DNA of 64,000 nucleotides from Streptomyces sp. M92 (GTDB taxonomy: Bacteria; Actinomycetota; Actinomycetes; Streptomycetales; Streptomycetaceae): positions 5,518,001 through 5,582,000 of the forward strand of contig NZ_CP101137.1 in the NCBI RefSeq assembly GCF_028473745.1, in the 5' to 3' direction. The stretch's first letter is position 1. Every line of letters starts with the position of its first letter. Shown one piece after another: positions 25,508 through 34,848 of the stretch. Position numbers and translations under genes: made by a program. The notes beneath the pieces are model-generated. The model was not told the origin of the DNA. It was given only the letters and a program-made list of their open reading frames with translations, and made no database searches.

Positions 25508-25721
25508 AGGCTTCGGCGCCTGCACGGCCGGTGCTCACCGGGTTCCCCGGGACGGGCTCGGCCACGAGCCCCGACAGGCGGAGCGGCGCGCGTCCGAGGC
25601 CCTCGTACGTGGTCGAAGACGGCGTCCGGCATTCTCCGGGGACTGAACAGGGCATCCGGCACGCCGGGCACATCACGGAGGCTTTTCCCGGCCCGGTGTC
25701 CCGCACCGGGTGACTGCTTCG

Positions 25722-26138
25722 TCAGTGCTGCGGGGTGCGCAGGAGGGAGTCGGGCAGGTAGGCGGACCGGATGCCTAGCTGCCATCCGTGCGCGAGGGAG
25801 GCGAGCGCGGCCACTGCGGCGGCCCCGACCGTCAGCAGGGTGAGGGGAGCGGGGCCGGGGCCGGGGCCCACGCCCGCGCGGTGCTCCAGGAGCCTTTCGG
25901 CCATGGCCTGCTCGAAGACGGGCCGGTCGTCGTCGAGCAGGACGCGCAGCAGCCGCTGGTCCGCGTTCAGGGCGCCGGCCTCGTCGAGCCGTTCGGCGGC
26001 CCGGGCCCGCGCTTCCGTGTCGGGCTTGTCCACCGGGACGGGCCCGGGAAATGCGCCGGGACAGCGCCCGTGCACGACGGTCAGGTACGCGCACAGCGCG
26101 TCCGTCTCGGCGAGGTCGGCCCGGGTGGAGACCGACCC
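25722..26138 (-). pseudogene. Imm49-family immunity protein, 5'-truncated
   Basis: The surviving part starts VSTRADLAETDALCAYLTVV at the edge of an IS630 fragment and runs to SAYLPDSLLRTPQH. From memory the closing block (LLTVGAAAVAALASLAHGW, then a short Gln-Leu-Gly-Ile-Arg link to the end) matches Imm49, an immunity family of polymorphic toxin systems. Typical members are about 240-280 residues, so roughly the first half is missing, cut off by the transposase fragment at 26139. Confidence 0.55.
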
Positions 26139-26325
26139 TGTCGAAGGCATCTGGTCACTGCTGCGACGCAGCAGCCAGCTCAACACCGCCTTCGCCGATC
26201 CCGACCACTTGATGCGGGCCCTCAGACAGGGCCTCCGCCAGATCCAGTACCGCAGCAACGTCATTGATGGCTGCCTCGCCGGAACCGGCCTTACCTTGAC
26301 GACACCACGCCAACAAAGTCAGTAA
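26139..26325 (+). pseudogene. IS630-family transposase C-terminal fragment
   Basis: The frame reads PVEGIWSLLRRSSQLNTAFA, DPDHLMRALRQGLRQIQYRS and NVIDGCLAGTGLTLTTPRQQ, then TAA-type stop. PVEGIWS carries the third catalytic acid (Glu) of the DDE set. The sequence AAAGTCAGTAA just after the stop resembles IS630 inverted-repeat ends (GGTCAGTA in the full copies). Only the element's right end is present. Confidence 0.8.
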
Positions 26326-26347
26326 CCGCGACTTTCCGCCGTGCGCG

Positions 26348-26971
26348 TCAGGGGAGGTTGTAGGTGACCACGGCGCGGGCCGGGAAGCGGAAGGAGTCGT
26401 TGGCCGCAGGAGAGCGCTCGACCATGACGTTGACGCTGGACCCGGTGGCGCTCGTGGAATGGTAGATCCAGACGGGGCCACGCAGGGGAGAGCCGCACAG
26501 ACCACCGGGCGGCTCGATCTCGTCGTCGGCGACCGCTTTGGTGCCGTATTCCTCATCGAACAAGCGCTCGCCGTCCGGGAGGATGCCGGCACGGTGAAGG
26601 TAGTCTGGTATCTGGCGACTCACGAAGGTGACCTCAGCGCTGCCGTTCCGGGTGAAGTAGTGGACGTCGGAGGCGCCGGCAGGGATCGATGCGCCACCGG
26701 CGCGGATCACGCCTGGCAACTGTACGTCGCTTCCCTTGCATGCCCGGGCGTCGCCGAACGGATGGAACAGCGCGTCCTGGAACAGCCAGACGATCCCTCC
26801 AACCAACACCGCCAAGACGAGCACGACAATCCCCAGGCACGACAGCATGCGCCCCAGCCCGGCCCCGCCGTCAGACGTACCGTTCACGTCTTCCGGAAAC
26901 GGCGTCCTTCCCTCCTCACCAGCCCACTCTCCGTTCCTGGTCTGCGAACCGGCACTCCAGAAGTCATTCAT
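26348..26971 (-). CDS. Membrane-anchored protein of unknown function
   Basis: 207 residues. The N-terminal 40 residues are acidic and disordered, followed by one transmembrane helix (about residues 43-65, GIVVLVLAVLVGGIVWLF), then an extracytoplasmic domain of about 140 residues with two Cys (ACKGSDVQL and GGLCGSPL). No family recognised. Its ATG overlaps the stop of the upstream small gene (ATGA), so the two are cotranslated. Confidence 0.7.
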   Translation of the reverse strand: MNDFWSAGSQTRNGEWAGEEGRTPFPEDVNGTSDGGAGLGRMLSCLGIVVLVLAVLVGGIVWLFQDALFHPFGDARACKGSDVQLPGVIRAGGASIPAGASDVHYFTRNGSAEVTFVSRQIPDYLHRAGILPDGERLFDEEYGTKAVADDEIEPPGGLCGSPLRGPVWIYHSTSATGSSVNVMVERSPAANDSFRFPARAVVTYNLP

Positions 26972-27240
26972 GAACGCCCCTCCGTCTGCCCTTGCGTGCA
27001 GGCAGGCGGAGCATATGCCATGACTTTGAAGGGAAGCGGGCCTGTGACTCGCAGGAGGGCATCAACAAGGTGGTCAAGGCTCTCCAAGGAGACGGCGACT
27101 TCAACTGTCATGACGTCACCAACTGGTGTGTCAGTCGCGAGATTTATCACCCGAACGACACGGGTACCACTGCCTGCGCCGAAGCGTTCCGCCGAGGGCG
27201 GTGGCCTCCTGTCTGCTGTCGAGCCTGTCAACGGTGACAC
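26968..27240 (-). CDS. Small protein coupled to the membrane-anchored protein
   Basis: 90 residues. The C-terminal 60 are protein-like (LATDTPVGDVMTVEVAVSLE, DHLVDALLRVTGPLPFKVMA). The ATGA overlap with the next gene is the main support. A competing open frame on the plus strand is also protein-like, so strand choice is not certain. Unknown function. Confidence 0.45.
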   Translation of the reverse strand: MSPLTGSTADRRPPPSAERFGAGSGTRVVRVINLATDTPVGDVMTVEVAVSLESLDHLVDALLRVTGPLPFKVMAYAPPACTQGQTEGRS

Positions 27241-27399
27241 CCGTGTGATCGTGCAGTTCTCCAGGCGCCATCGCCGCGCTGTGCACTTGTTCGGCCATCT
27301 GACGCTGCTGTACGCCGTTGCTTCACGATGGTTCTGTCACCGGATCGACGCCCCCACATCAGCGCACATGGCGTTGACGAATCTTGCCGGGGCGTCGCC

Positions 27400-27830
27400 C
27401 GCTCATAGACAACCAGACCCGAGCGACGTCGTCGACGGACGGTTCGTAGAAGGACCCGTCACGAAGCATGGCGAACAGGACGTCTGCCCGGCGTCTGGCG
27501 AAGCAGAGCAGGGCCTGGCGGTGGGGCTTGCCCTGGACTGGGCGATCTTCTTGTCTTAGCAGATCCGCGACGCCGGGTCGCTGAGGCGGCGAACGCAGAG
27601 AGAAATAGTGCCCGTCTGATCTGCTTGTTTCCCCTCCCGGGACGGTTGTTCACCGCAGATCGCGGAGCCCGAGCTCCAAGTTGCTGGTGCGATCCTGGCG
27701 TAGGCGGCGAGATGGCCAGCGATTGGGAAGGGGATACGGTCGCCGGCTTCGATCAGGATGCGGGCTTCGGTCTTGGCCCCGGTGCCCGGCATGGAGGTCA
27801 GAAGCTGGCCCGTGGGCTGCCGAGGGCAAC
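27400..27830 (-). pseudogene. IS110-family transposase C-terminal remnant
   Basis: The frames join as MPGTGAKTEARILIEAGDRI, AGHLAAYARIAPATWSSGSA, GNKQIRRALFLSAFAA, and ALLCFARRRADVLFAMLRDG with SFYEP. This is the transposase_20 (helix-hairpin-helix) half of IS110 transposases, including the conserved Ser region of IAPATWSSG. A TAA replaces the Tyr expected before DKKIAQ. Two frameshifts. The N-terminal DEDD part is missing. Confidence 0.8.
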
Positions 27831-27834
27831 CGGT

Positions 27835-28362
27835 TCACGGCAATTCCAACTCAGGGAGGGAGAGGAAACGTGTGATCGCCTCCACGGCGCGTTCCTCAAC
27901 GTTCTTGCGATCGAGGTCTGCAGCGGGGCCGACCAAGTGGGCCTCTATGAGAGCAGGGAGCAGGAAGTCAGGCTCCTCCCCTGCTCCGTGGCCGAGGTCC
28001 TCGAAGCTGACCCACGTGTGGAGGCGCCCATCACGGTAGTGCTCGAAGTGGGGACGGTGGCCTTTCGCCAGGCACGGCTCAGTCACGAACACGGCGAGTT
28101 CACCGCCAGGCTGGCACAGTTGACCATAGTTCGTGCTGCTGTAATCGCCATCGTCCCAGCTGAGCATGTCGTGCATCATTAGGCTCCAGTCAGCACCCTT
28201 GCCGTAGGCAAGGGGCCGGTGACGCTGGCTGAGGAGTCCTCGCGTGATCGCGTCCAACGACATTCTCCGGAAGAAGACGACGTTGGTCTCCTCACCGTTT
28301 GGGATCTGACCGTGCATCCAGCCGAGCGGGCCATGTATCCAATGCATCATGCTGCGCAACAT
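27835..28362 (-). CDS. Hypothetical protein
   Basis: About 175 residues from ATG 28362 (MLRSMMHWIHGPLGWMHGQI), with an in-frame extension to 28455 possible. Natural composition with many His, Trp and Met: ADWSLMMHDMLSWDDGDYSS, PGGELAVFVTEPCLAKGHRP, RLHTWVSFEDLGHGAGEEPD and a helical acidic end. No family recognised. The stop lies next to the IS110 remnant; the natural C-terminus appears intact. Start uncertain, as no strong ribosome site is seen. Confidence 0.6.
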   Translation of the reverse strand: MLRSMMHWIHGPLGWMHGQIPNGEETNVVFFRRMSLDAITRGLLSQRHRPLAYGKGADWSLMMHDMLSWDDGDYSSTNYGQLCQPGGELAVFVTEPCLAKGHRPHFEHYRDGRLHTWVSFEDLGHGAGEEPDFLLPALIEAHLVGPAADLDRKNVEERAVEAITRFLSLPELELP

Positions 28363-28785
28363 ATGCGATGGCACTGACACCGCTGCGCAGTCCAACGCAT
28401 GACCTGCGGTCCAGCCCGCAGGGGTGGGGCTGCAGTGAGCGTTCTCCCACCTCAATGCCTGTGCCAGAGCCCTCTATTCCCAGGCGCCTCCGATGGCTGT
28501 GGCTGCATCTACTGTGGGGAGCGGACCCGACCGAGCCGGACCATGTGGTCGAAGTCGGCAGGGCGCCAAGTCGACGGGTTCGTGGATTCCTGGAGGGAAA
28601 ACCTGGGGAACCGGAGGGTGGCTGAGCTCCTGGAGGCAGAGTAGCCCGCGGGTTCCGGGCCTCCAACTGGCTTGGACAGCGTGAGCGGGTTCCTGGCTGC
28701 CAGTGGGTTTCGGCCCCGCTTAGTTGTGTCGTCTCATGAGATTGGTGCCACGGTCGTGATCATTAGCTCCCCGGCTGATCCGTGC
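28363..28785. other. No well-supported gene
   Basis: A plus-strand frame ends at about 28644 with GCGCIYCGERTRPSRTMWSK and VDGFVDSWRENLGNRRVAEL. It contains a CxxC pair and reads like the tail of a protein, but has no start and no known match. Otherwise nothing is recognised. Confidence 0.3.
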
Positions 28786-29256
28786 TCAATCGTCCCGCGA
28801 AACAGGCGGGTTACCGTCTCGCGCCCGCCCGTGCGCCGGCACTTGGGAGCCGACCCGCTCGGCGATGAGCCGCTGGTAGTTCGGGCACTGGGTGACATCC
28901 TCGTGCGCGCAGTTCAGGCCGCCCTCGATGAGCTCCAATGAGACCTGGGCCGCCGCGATTCTTGATCGGAGCTCCTCGGCCTCGGCACGCAGGACCTTTT
29001 GCCGGGTGGCGCGGTCGACAGTGGCGGACAGGCTCCTGATGGTGTCCAGGCCGAGGCCGGCCTCCTTGGAAAGGAGGATTATCGCCACGCGGGTGAGGTC
29101 GTCCGCACCGTAGCGGCGGCGCCCGCCCGCGTCCCGTCCGGGGTGCAGCAGGCCCTTCGACTCCCAATGCCGCAGGACATGCGTGGCCAGCCCGAACCGT
29201 GCCGCAAGGGCGCCGATGCTCATCGCACCGACGGCGCTGTCGTCGCTTGACTTCAT
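28786..29256 (-). CDS. MerR-family transcriptional regulator
   Basis: 156 residues from ATG 29256. The winged helix reads MSIGALAARFGLATHVLRHW, ESKGLLHPGRDAGGRRRYGA and DDLTRVAIILLSKEAGLGLD. A coiled-coil dimerisation helix follows (RQKVLRAEAEELRSRIAAAQ). The C-terminus has Cys residues in GGLNCAHEDVTQCPNYQRLI, possibly an effector site. Divergent from a methyltransferase gene only 28 bp away, the typical layout for a MerR regulator and its target. Confidence 0.88.
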   Translation of the reverse strand: MKSSDDSAVGAMSIGALAARFGLATHVLRHWESKGLLHPGRDAGGRRRYGADDLTRVAIILLSKEAGLGLDTIRSLSATVDRATRQKVLRAEAEELRSRIAAAQVSLELIEGGLNCAHEDVTQCPNYQRLIAERVGSQVPAHGRARDGNPPVSRDD

Positions 29257-29277
29257 GCCGACATTAAGTAGCAGATT
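29247..29277 (+). promoter_or_regulatory. Candidate MerR-type promoter for a leaderless methyltransferase mRNA
   Basis: TTGACT (29247-29252) and CAGATT (29272-29277) are separated by 19 bp, the elongated spacing typical of MerR-controlled promoters. Transcription would start at or next to the methyltransferase ATG (29285). The first hexamer lies inside the divergent MerR gene. The assignment rests on spacing only. Confidence 0.4.
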
Positions 29278-29284
29278 GGCGTCC

Positions 29285-30055
29285 ATGTCCAAAAACCAGG
29301 AAGTGGTAGAAGAGCGCCGCGACACCCAGGCCCTGCTGGCCGTCCTCGACGCGGCGGACCAGATACCGAGCGCTACCCGGCTGCGGGCCCGCTCCTATGA
29401 ACTGCTGTCTCTCGTCCCGGGCTCGACTGTCGTGGACGTCGGCTGCGGCGCCGGACGCGCCGTCGCCGAGCTGGCCGAACGCGGCGTCCACGCAGTGGGC
29501 GTGGACCCCGACTCGTGGATGCTGGCCGCGGCCCGGCAACGATGGTCGGCGGCCGAGTTCCGGAAGGCGGGGGCGGACGATCTGCCGTTCGCTGACGGAA
29601 GCGTGCGCGGCTACCGCGCCGACAAGGTTTTCCACGTCCTTCAGGAACCAGGGCGCGCGGTGGCGGAGGCGCGGCGCGTCCTCTGCCCGGGCGGCAGGAT
29701 CGTCCTGGTCGGTCAGGACTGGGACACCATCATGATCGACTCGGACGACGCGGCGCTCACCCGCACGATGGTGCACGCCCGCGCCGACCTCCTGGGCACG
29801 CCCCGCGCTGGCCGCCAATACCGCAATCTGCTCCTGGACGGCGGCTTCGACGACGTCACCGTCGAGGTGCACACCAGCGTGTTCACGGAACCCGCGATGC
29901 TGTCGCTGCTCACCAGGCTCGCCAAGTCAGCCTGCACGAGCGGCGCCGTCGGCCGTGATCAGGCCGATGAGTGGCTCGCCGAGCAGCGCCGGCGCGCCGA
30001 GGCTGACCGCTTTCTCATCGCCATTCCGTTCTTCGTGGCCGCCGCCTCCGCCTAG
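29285..30055 (+). CDS. SAM-dependent methyltransferase controlled by MerR
   Basis: 256 residues from ATG 29285. Motif I VVDVGCGAGRAVAELAERGV, motif II AVGVDPDSWMLAAARQRW, then KAGADDLPFADGSVRGYRAD and EARRVLCPGGRIVLVGQDWD. The UbiE/Methyltransf_11 layout suits a small-molecule substrate. No ribosome binding site precedes the ATG, consistent with a leaderless transcript. Divergent from the MerR gene, so methylation may modify or detoxify the compound that MerR senses. Confidence 0.88.
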   Translation: MSKNQEVVEERRDTQALLAVLDAADQIPSATRLRARSYELLSLVPGSTVVDVGCGAGRAVAELAERGVHAVGVDPDSWMLAAARQRWSAAEFRKAGADDLPFADGSVRGYRADKVFHVLQEPGRAVAEARRVLCPGGRIVLVGQDWDTIMIDSDDAALTRTMVHARADLLGTPRAGRQYRNLLLDGGFDDVTVEVHTSVFTEPAMLSLLTRLAKSACTSGAVGRDQADEWLAEQRRRAEADRFLIAIPFFVAAASA

Positions 30056-30214
30056 GAGCTGTGCGGCCACCCGCGGATGAGCTTGAGCGTCGCTGGCCAC
30101 GAGGGCTCTACCGTCCTCGTCGGCCTTGACGGCCTGCGCGCCTGCTTCGCTCCGCCGCCTGGCACTACACCACCCCACCGGCGCACGTACGTGCCACGAC
30201 GAAGGAGAGCAAGG

Positions 30215-30823
30215 ATGACCGATCCCGCACCCACTGCCAACGGCTGTCTGCCTGCCGCCGTGAGCATCACCGGCCTGGGGCTGCAGTTGCGGGAGTGGGA
30301 TGATACAGATGCGCCGGTGATGGTGGAGTTGTTCGACGAACCCCAGGTCGACCGGTGGACGCCCCTGCACCACCCGTTCGATCTGGCCGCCGCCCGCGCC
30401 TACCTGGACCAGGCCCGCACCCGCCGTGCCGAGGGCCGCAGCATCCAGTTGGCCATCACCAGCGACGGGCATACCGCGCTCGGCGAGATCCTGCTGTTCG
30501 TCGTCGGCCCCGACTCGCCCTCGCAGGGCGGCCCGTACGCCGAACTGGCCTACGCCGTCGGCATCCGTTATCGGCGGCAGCACCTGGCCACCCGCGCGGT
30601 ACGGCTGATGACCGACTACGCCTACCAGGCCCTGGCCCTGCAGCAGGTCATCTTGCGTATCAACCCCGACAACGCAGCCAGCACGGCTGTAGCCCGCGCC
30701 ACCGGCTTCCACATCACCAACGCCGCCCCGATCACCAGGGGCCGCTCCGGGCCACTACTGACCTGGCGGCACCAGGCCCCTGAGTTCTTTCCTCGCCCTT
30801 CGTACCGAGATCCGCAAGTGTGA
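30215..30823 (+). CDS. GNAT-family N-acetyltransferase
   Basis: 202 residues from ATG 30215, preceded by GAAGGAGAGC. The fold is RimJ/RimL-like: LREWDDTDAPVMVELFDEPQ at the start, the acetyl-CoA loop IRYRRQHLATRAVRLMTDYA (R-R-Q-x-x-A/G pattern), and QQVILRINPDNAASTAVARA with TGFHITNA at the end. Intact. Substrate unknown. It is 160 bp downstream of the methyltransferase, probably with its own promoter. Confidence 0.85.
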   Translation: MTDPAPTANGCLPAAVSITGLGLQLREWDDTDAPVMVELFDEPQVDRWTPLHHPFDLAAARAYLDQARTRRAEGRSIQLAITSDGHTALGEILLFVVGPDSPSQGGPYAELAYAVGIRYRRQHLATRAVRLMTDYAYQALALQQVILRINPDNAASTAVARATGFHITNAAPITRGRSGPLLTWRHQAPEFFPRPSYRDPQV

Positions 30824-30834
30824 GCCAGGGCGTC

Positions 30835-30985
30835 CCAGTGAGAGCGCTACGCGGCCCTCGCGGGCTTCCTGAACTGCCATAACCCCGAGCGGCCGCACGC
30901 CGCGACACCGTGTTCCTGGACGGCGAGCTGTCCCCCAAGGAGTTGGCCGGCAACGTGCTGGCCCACGCAGGCGGGCCCAAGTGAC
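30835..30985 (+). pseudogene. IS481/IS3-type transposase scrap joined to an unknown gene end
   Basis: ERYAALAGFLNCHNPERPHA is the rve-domain end of IS481/IS3-type transposases (family: Y-N-x-x-R-P-H-x-A). Directly after, in another frame, VFLDGELSPKELAGNVLAHA ends in a natural stop. It is the C-terminus of an unidentified gene. A junction of two relics. Confidence 0.5.
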
Positions 30986-31012
30986 AAGCGGGGCCGCGAA
31001 CCAGCCGGTTCG

Positions 31013-31445
31013 TCACGCCTGGGTGTTGTCCTTGATGAAGCGGTGCGGGTGGACGGCCTTGACGTACTTCGTCGCGGTGTCGGGTGCGATCCCGAAGACA
31101 CGCATCAGGTGGACCGGGTCGGCAGTCTCGTGCGCCTCGTCGAGGACCCGATCGATCCTCAACTTCTGTGGCTGACGCCTGAGCTGATGGAGGATCGGAT
31201 GAATGCCGTAATTGGCACCCGGTGGCCCCTCTGGGGCGAGGGCGGTGACCTGCGTGACGAACAGATGCGCGTTGGTGCTGCGAGGCCAACGCTCGTAGCG
31301 TTCGCGGAGGCAGTCGTTAAGAAGCTCCAGGGTCAGCTCGTCCAGGTAGACGGTGTGCTCGCCTCCGCGACGGCGAGCGATGAGGCGTCCGGCCGACCGA
31401 TTGAGATCCGTCAGCTGCAGGCGTCGGATCTCCGTCGAACCCAGT
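31013..31445 (-). pseudogene. Integrase-like recombinase C-terminal fragment
   Basis: The frame reads LQLTDLNRSAGRLIARRRGG, EHTVYLDELTLELLNDCLRE, RYERWPRSTNAHLFVTQVTA, and then ILDEAHETADPVHLMRVFGI-like sequence (here VLDEAHETADPVHLMRVFGI) with ATKYVKAVHP. From memory this is the end of a Streptomyces site-specific integrase family in which the last block lies after the tyrosine-recombinase domain. No start codon; upstream sequence is unrelated. Confidence 0.55.
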
Positions 31446-31497
31446 GGCTCTGTTCACGTCGCAGGGTTCTGGCTCGCTTTTCGTGACGCGGTTCCGA

Positions 31498-31914
31498 TTA
31501 GTGACCAGTTGCTTCTTCGAGTGCCTGGAGGATCCGTTGCACTTCCTGGCGCCACTGGTCGGCGTCGGCACTGTCCACCCACCCCGTCGCCATTTCTGAT
31601 CCGTCCTGGAGTACCCGGTCCAGTGCGAGCCTGGCCAACGCGTGGAGTGATGCCGATAGTTTGGGCAGCGGTCCCCTTGGACCGTCCTCTGGATCGATCG
31701 CGATGAGGCTGTCCGGGATGGTGCTGGCGACGAGGGCACCAGCGGCAACGGCTTCGGCGCCGTCTCCGCCATCGGTGCGTGCTCCTGAGCTGGTGACTCG
31801 TTGGAATGCCCGCTCAAGCACGTCGATAACCTGCTGGTGGGTGAGTCCCTCAAGTTCATCGACGAAGTCTGCGGCGAGGTCGCTGTCGAACGGCCCGGTT
31901 CCCCACGTTCCCAT
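31498..31914 (-). CDS. DUF4259 domain-containing protein
   Basis: 138 residues starting MGTWGTGPFDSDLAADFVDE, the unmistakable DUF4259 opening (M-G-x-W-G-x-G-x-F-x-x-D). AGGAG lies 8 nt before ATG 31914. The rest is helical (VIDVLERAFQRVTSSG, PKLSASLHALARLALDRVL). DUF4259 proteins are widespread and uncharacterised; some lie near contact-dependent toxin genes as possible immunity proteins. Intact and alone. Confidence 0.9.
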   Translation of the reverse strand: MGTWGTGPFDSDLAADFVDELEGLTHQQVIDVLERAFQRVTSSGARTDGGDGAEAVAAGALVASTIPDSLIAIDPEDGPRGPLPKLSASLHALARLALDRVLQDGSEMATGWVDSADADQWRQEVQRILQALEEATGH

Positions 31915-31996
31915 GCATGGCTCCTGGTATGGCTGTCTCGGATGGAGGCAGGATTCCAGGCGCCTCTGACATCGGTCATGGGGCGAGGAGGACTCG

Positions 31997-33580
31997 CTAG
32001 CGGAGCAGTGCGAAGCCGGCACGTCCGAACATCTGGCGCCTGAGCATCTTGATCCTGTTGACGTGTCCTTCGACGACGCCGGAGTTCCAGGGCAGGGTGA
32101 GTCCGGCGATGACCGCGTCGCGGTCTCGGTCGATGCCTGCCGCGAGAGTGTGGAGGCTGGGAAGGTCGTCTTGGCGGACGGCGTCGAGCCATTGTGGGAG
32201 CCGTTCGCCCTGGCGCTCGGTCAGCATCCGGGCGAAGGACCGGACGTGACCGGTCAGAGCGTCGAGTTCGGGGCAGTTGGCCAGGACGGCCTTGAGCCGG
32301 AGCTGTTCGATCTCGGTGAGGGATTCCGGGCGGCTGAGAATCCATCTCGTCACCACGCGGGGTGCCGGCGGCTGTGCGGTGACCGATCGCGGTGAGGTGC
32401 GCATTTCCCGCAGGTAGGCGCTGACTCTGCCGTAACTTCCCTCGGTAACCCAAGGGAACGATCTTCCCAGAGCTTCCAGGCGTTGGTGCAGCCCTCGTCC
32501 CAGCGGTCGTCCAGGTAGGGCTTGTACTCGTCGAGGACGGAGGTTCGGTTGCGCTGCCACTGGCGGCGGAAGAGGTCTCCCGGCCTGGCCGCGTCGGCGA
32601 GGCTCTTGACGGTGCGGTGGGTCATATGGAGTCGACGCCCGATGGAGCGGCGGCTGTGGCCGACTTCCAGCAGGGCGTGGCCGGTGGCGTGTTCTGGCCC
32701 GGATGCGGTTGGCGAACGGTCGCTCTTCCACGGTGAGGTGGGTACTCCCTTCGGGCGGAGTGGGATCATCGGTATCCTTTCCGGCCGGCTCGAGGACGAG
32801 GGCCCGCAGGCACTGGCGGTGGTGGGAGACGGCCCCCTCGGCGGCCTCGCCGAGGTTGTGCCACAGGTGCCACCGGTCAGCGACCTGGATCGCCTGGGAT
32901 GCCCCGGCCGTGGCGCCTTCCGCGAAGAAGGGAGCCCGGTCCCGGCAGATCACCTCGATCCCGGGGTGCTTCGCCAGCCACTCGGCCAGGTTGGATGCCT
33001 CCCGGTCGGGCAGCAGGTCCACCGGCCGACGGGTCTCGCAATCGACCAGAACGGTGCCGTAGACGCGGCCCTTGCGCGTCGCGTACTCATCGACGCCGAC
33101 CTCCCGTGGGGACGGCGCCTCCGGCTCCGGCAAGGCCGTGAGCAGCCGCAACACCGTGCTGCGGCTGACCGACACTCCGAAGACTCGCGCCATCCGGGCG
33201 CCGGCCGAGCCGGCCAGGGCGAGGCCGACCGCGGCCAGCGTCGAACGCAGGCGCTCGGTCCACCGGCTGTGCCGCCGGGTCAGGCCCGGTAGCTGCTCGA
33301 CAAACGCCAGCCGTCCGCACGCAACATTCCGGCAGAACAACCGGCGGACCCACAGGCAGAGAACCACCCGCCGCCCCGCGCTGGGGACATCGGCGGGAAA
33401 GCGCAGGTAGGAGCTGTGTATTCGGCTTGAATGGCTCCCGCAGCTCGGACACACCGCCTCGGCCGCCGTACTGCGGGCCTCGACGTGTACAGCTTCGTTT
33501 TTCACGTCCACCGAGAGCACCGCTAGATCCACGATCGCCGGGAACAACAGCCTCTCCGGTCGGAGCGATGTCTCTTCCAC
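31997..33580 (-). pseudogene. ISL3-family transposase with two compensating frameshifts
   Basis: About 527 codons, full length for ISL3. The N-terminal zinc finger is AVCPSCGSHSSRIHSSYLRF with Cys at RLFCRNVACGRL. The DDE domain begins VGVDEYATRKGRVYGTVLVD and ends SGVVEGHVNRIKMLRRQMFG (third catalytic Glu). Between about 32700 and 32440 the genuine sequence is in another frame (GHSRRSIGRRLHMTHRTVKS, SVLDEYKPYLDDRWDEGCTN), so two indels cancel. The continuous frame produces a wrong segment of about 85 residues and is unlikely to be active. No terminal repeats were identified. Confidence 0.85.
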
Positions 33581-33744
33581 GACGCTGAACTGTCGGCCGC
33601 CCGCGGTCGGTACTGACCATTTTCAGGCAACCTCCGGGAGGTTGATCCGAGCGTCAGTTGTCACTCAGCGTGTCGTCTCACGGAATGCGAGCCAGAACCC
33701 CTGGAGATGAACGAAGCCACGGGGAGGAGCCGCTTCGGCACATG

Positions 33745-33930
33745 AGGCGAGGCGGTCTCGCCGCCTACGTTCTGACCGGCGGTGATGACTTGATCATCCA
33801 TGTCGCCGTCCCGGACGTGGACGAGCTGCACAGCTTCCTCATCGACCGGCTCAGCGACCGGCGGGAGATCGTCAGCTTCCGCAGTTCGGTGGTCTTCCAG
33901 CACGACCGGAAACGGTCGTCCCACCGCTGC
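33745..33930 (+). pseudogene. Lrp/AsnC-family regulator, C-terminal fragment
   Basis: The frame reads AAYVLTGGDDLIIHVAVPDV, DELHSFLIDRLSDRREIVSF and RSSVVFQHDRK. This is the RAM (AsnC ligand-binding) domain with its typical I-H-V-A-V strand and last strand S-S-V-V-F-Q-H. The helix-turn-helix half is missing. Confidence 0.7.
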
Positions 33931-34055
33931 CGTGACGCGTCGGAGAAACGCGCGAGAACGCGGGACCCGGGGTGGCGTGCGGAGTCGCCGGGAGAAGACG
34001 AACCCGCACGCGACAGCCCCTCAGGACGTGCTGCTGTGGGCGGACCGGAGCCTTG

Positions 34056-34820
34056 TCACTGCTTGACGGCGTGCAGGACGTACAGACCACGAGGGCCGGC
34101 GGCGTGGCGCCGTACGTCAAGTCCGCCCGCGCGGCACTGATCGGTGAGCCACTGGGGAGACAGACGGAGCTTGGGGTAGCTGCTGGTCTTCAGCTTCCAA
34201 CCGTCGGGATGGCGGGTGTGGACCAGGTCGTGCACCAGGACGGTGTCCTCGCCCTGGTAGTCGAGGAAGCAGGTGAGGATCCGGTCACCGGTGCTGCGGA
34301 CCGGGATGAACCGCTCCGGACCGTGGAGTTCGCGGGTCAGGTCCCGGTAAGTGGCCACGAAGCTTCCCCCAGGGTGCAGTGCCTTGGCCACGTCCGTGAC
34401 CAGTTCCTGCACGTCCTGGCTGCTGGGCAGGTGCGGGAGGGTGTCGCCCATGCACGCGACGACGGCGAGAGAGTCCGGGGAAGCGAGACGAGGCAGGGCT
34501 CCGCGGAGGTCCTCGTGCACGGTGCAGACGGCCTGGGCGTGACCGGAGTTCCTGGCAAACTCCGTCAGCTCTTCCAGGAGACGTGCGCTGGTGTCCACCG
34601 CGGTCACGGAAGCGAAACCGAGAGACGCCAGGGCGAGAGTCTGCGGGCCCGGGCCGCAGCCGAGGTCCACGGCGGCGGCTCCCTCCTGTACCGGTGCTGT
34701 CAGCCCCAACTCGCGGAAGAGGTCGGCTTGTGCCGCCGCTGCTTCCTCGATGTCGCCGCCGAGCATCCAGGTGTAGTGCTCGGCGAGCAGGCTTTCGTAA
34801 TGATCGGCAGCGGTGGCCAT
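34056..34820 (-). CDS. Class I SAM-dependent methyltransferase
   Basis: 254 residues from ATG 34820, with AAAGGAC upstream. Motif I AAAVDLGCGPGPQTLALASL, VTAVDTSARLLEELTEFARN (motif II) and DVAKALHPGGSFVATYRDLT (post III). The C-terminus contains GEDTVLVHDLVHTRHPDGW and ends DVRRHAAGPRGLYVLHAVKQ. It lies 28 bp downstream of the MarR gene on the same strand, so the two are probably one operon and MarR may control both. Confidence 0.88.
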   Translation of the reverse strand: MATAADHYESLLAEHYTWMLGGDIEEAAAAQADLFRELGLTAPVQEGAAAVDLGCGPGPQTLALASLGFASVTAVDTSARLLEELTEFARNSGHAQAVCTVHEDLRGALPRLASPDSLAVVACMGDTLPHLPSSQDVQELVTDVAKALHPGGSFVATYRDLTRELHGPERFIPVRSTGDRILTCFLDYQGEDTVLVHDLVHTRHPDGWKLKTSSYPKLRLSPQWLTDQCRAGGLDVRRHAAGPRGLYVLHAVKQ

Positions 34821-34848
34821 ACATGTCCTTTCATTGAAAACGGATCGA

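Noticed and set aside
27020..27240. Plus-strand frame with a protein-like sequence opposite the small gene at 26968
   Set aside because: Reads naturally for about 50 residues but lacks a start and ribosome site; the minus strand has an ATGA coupling to the next gene.
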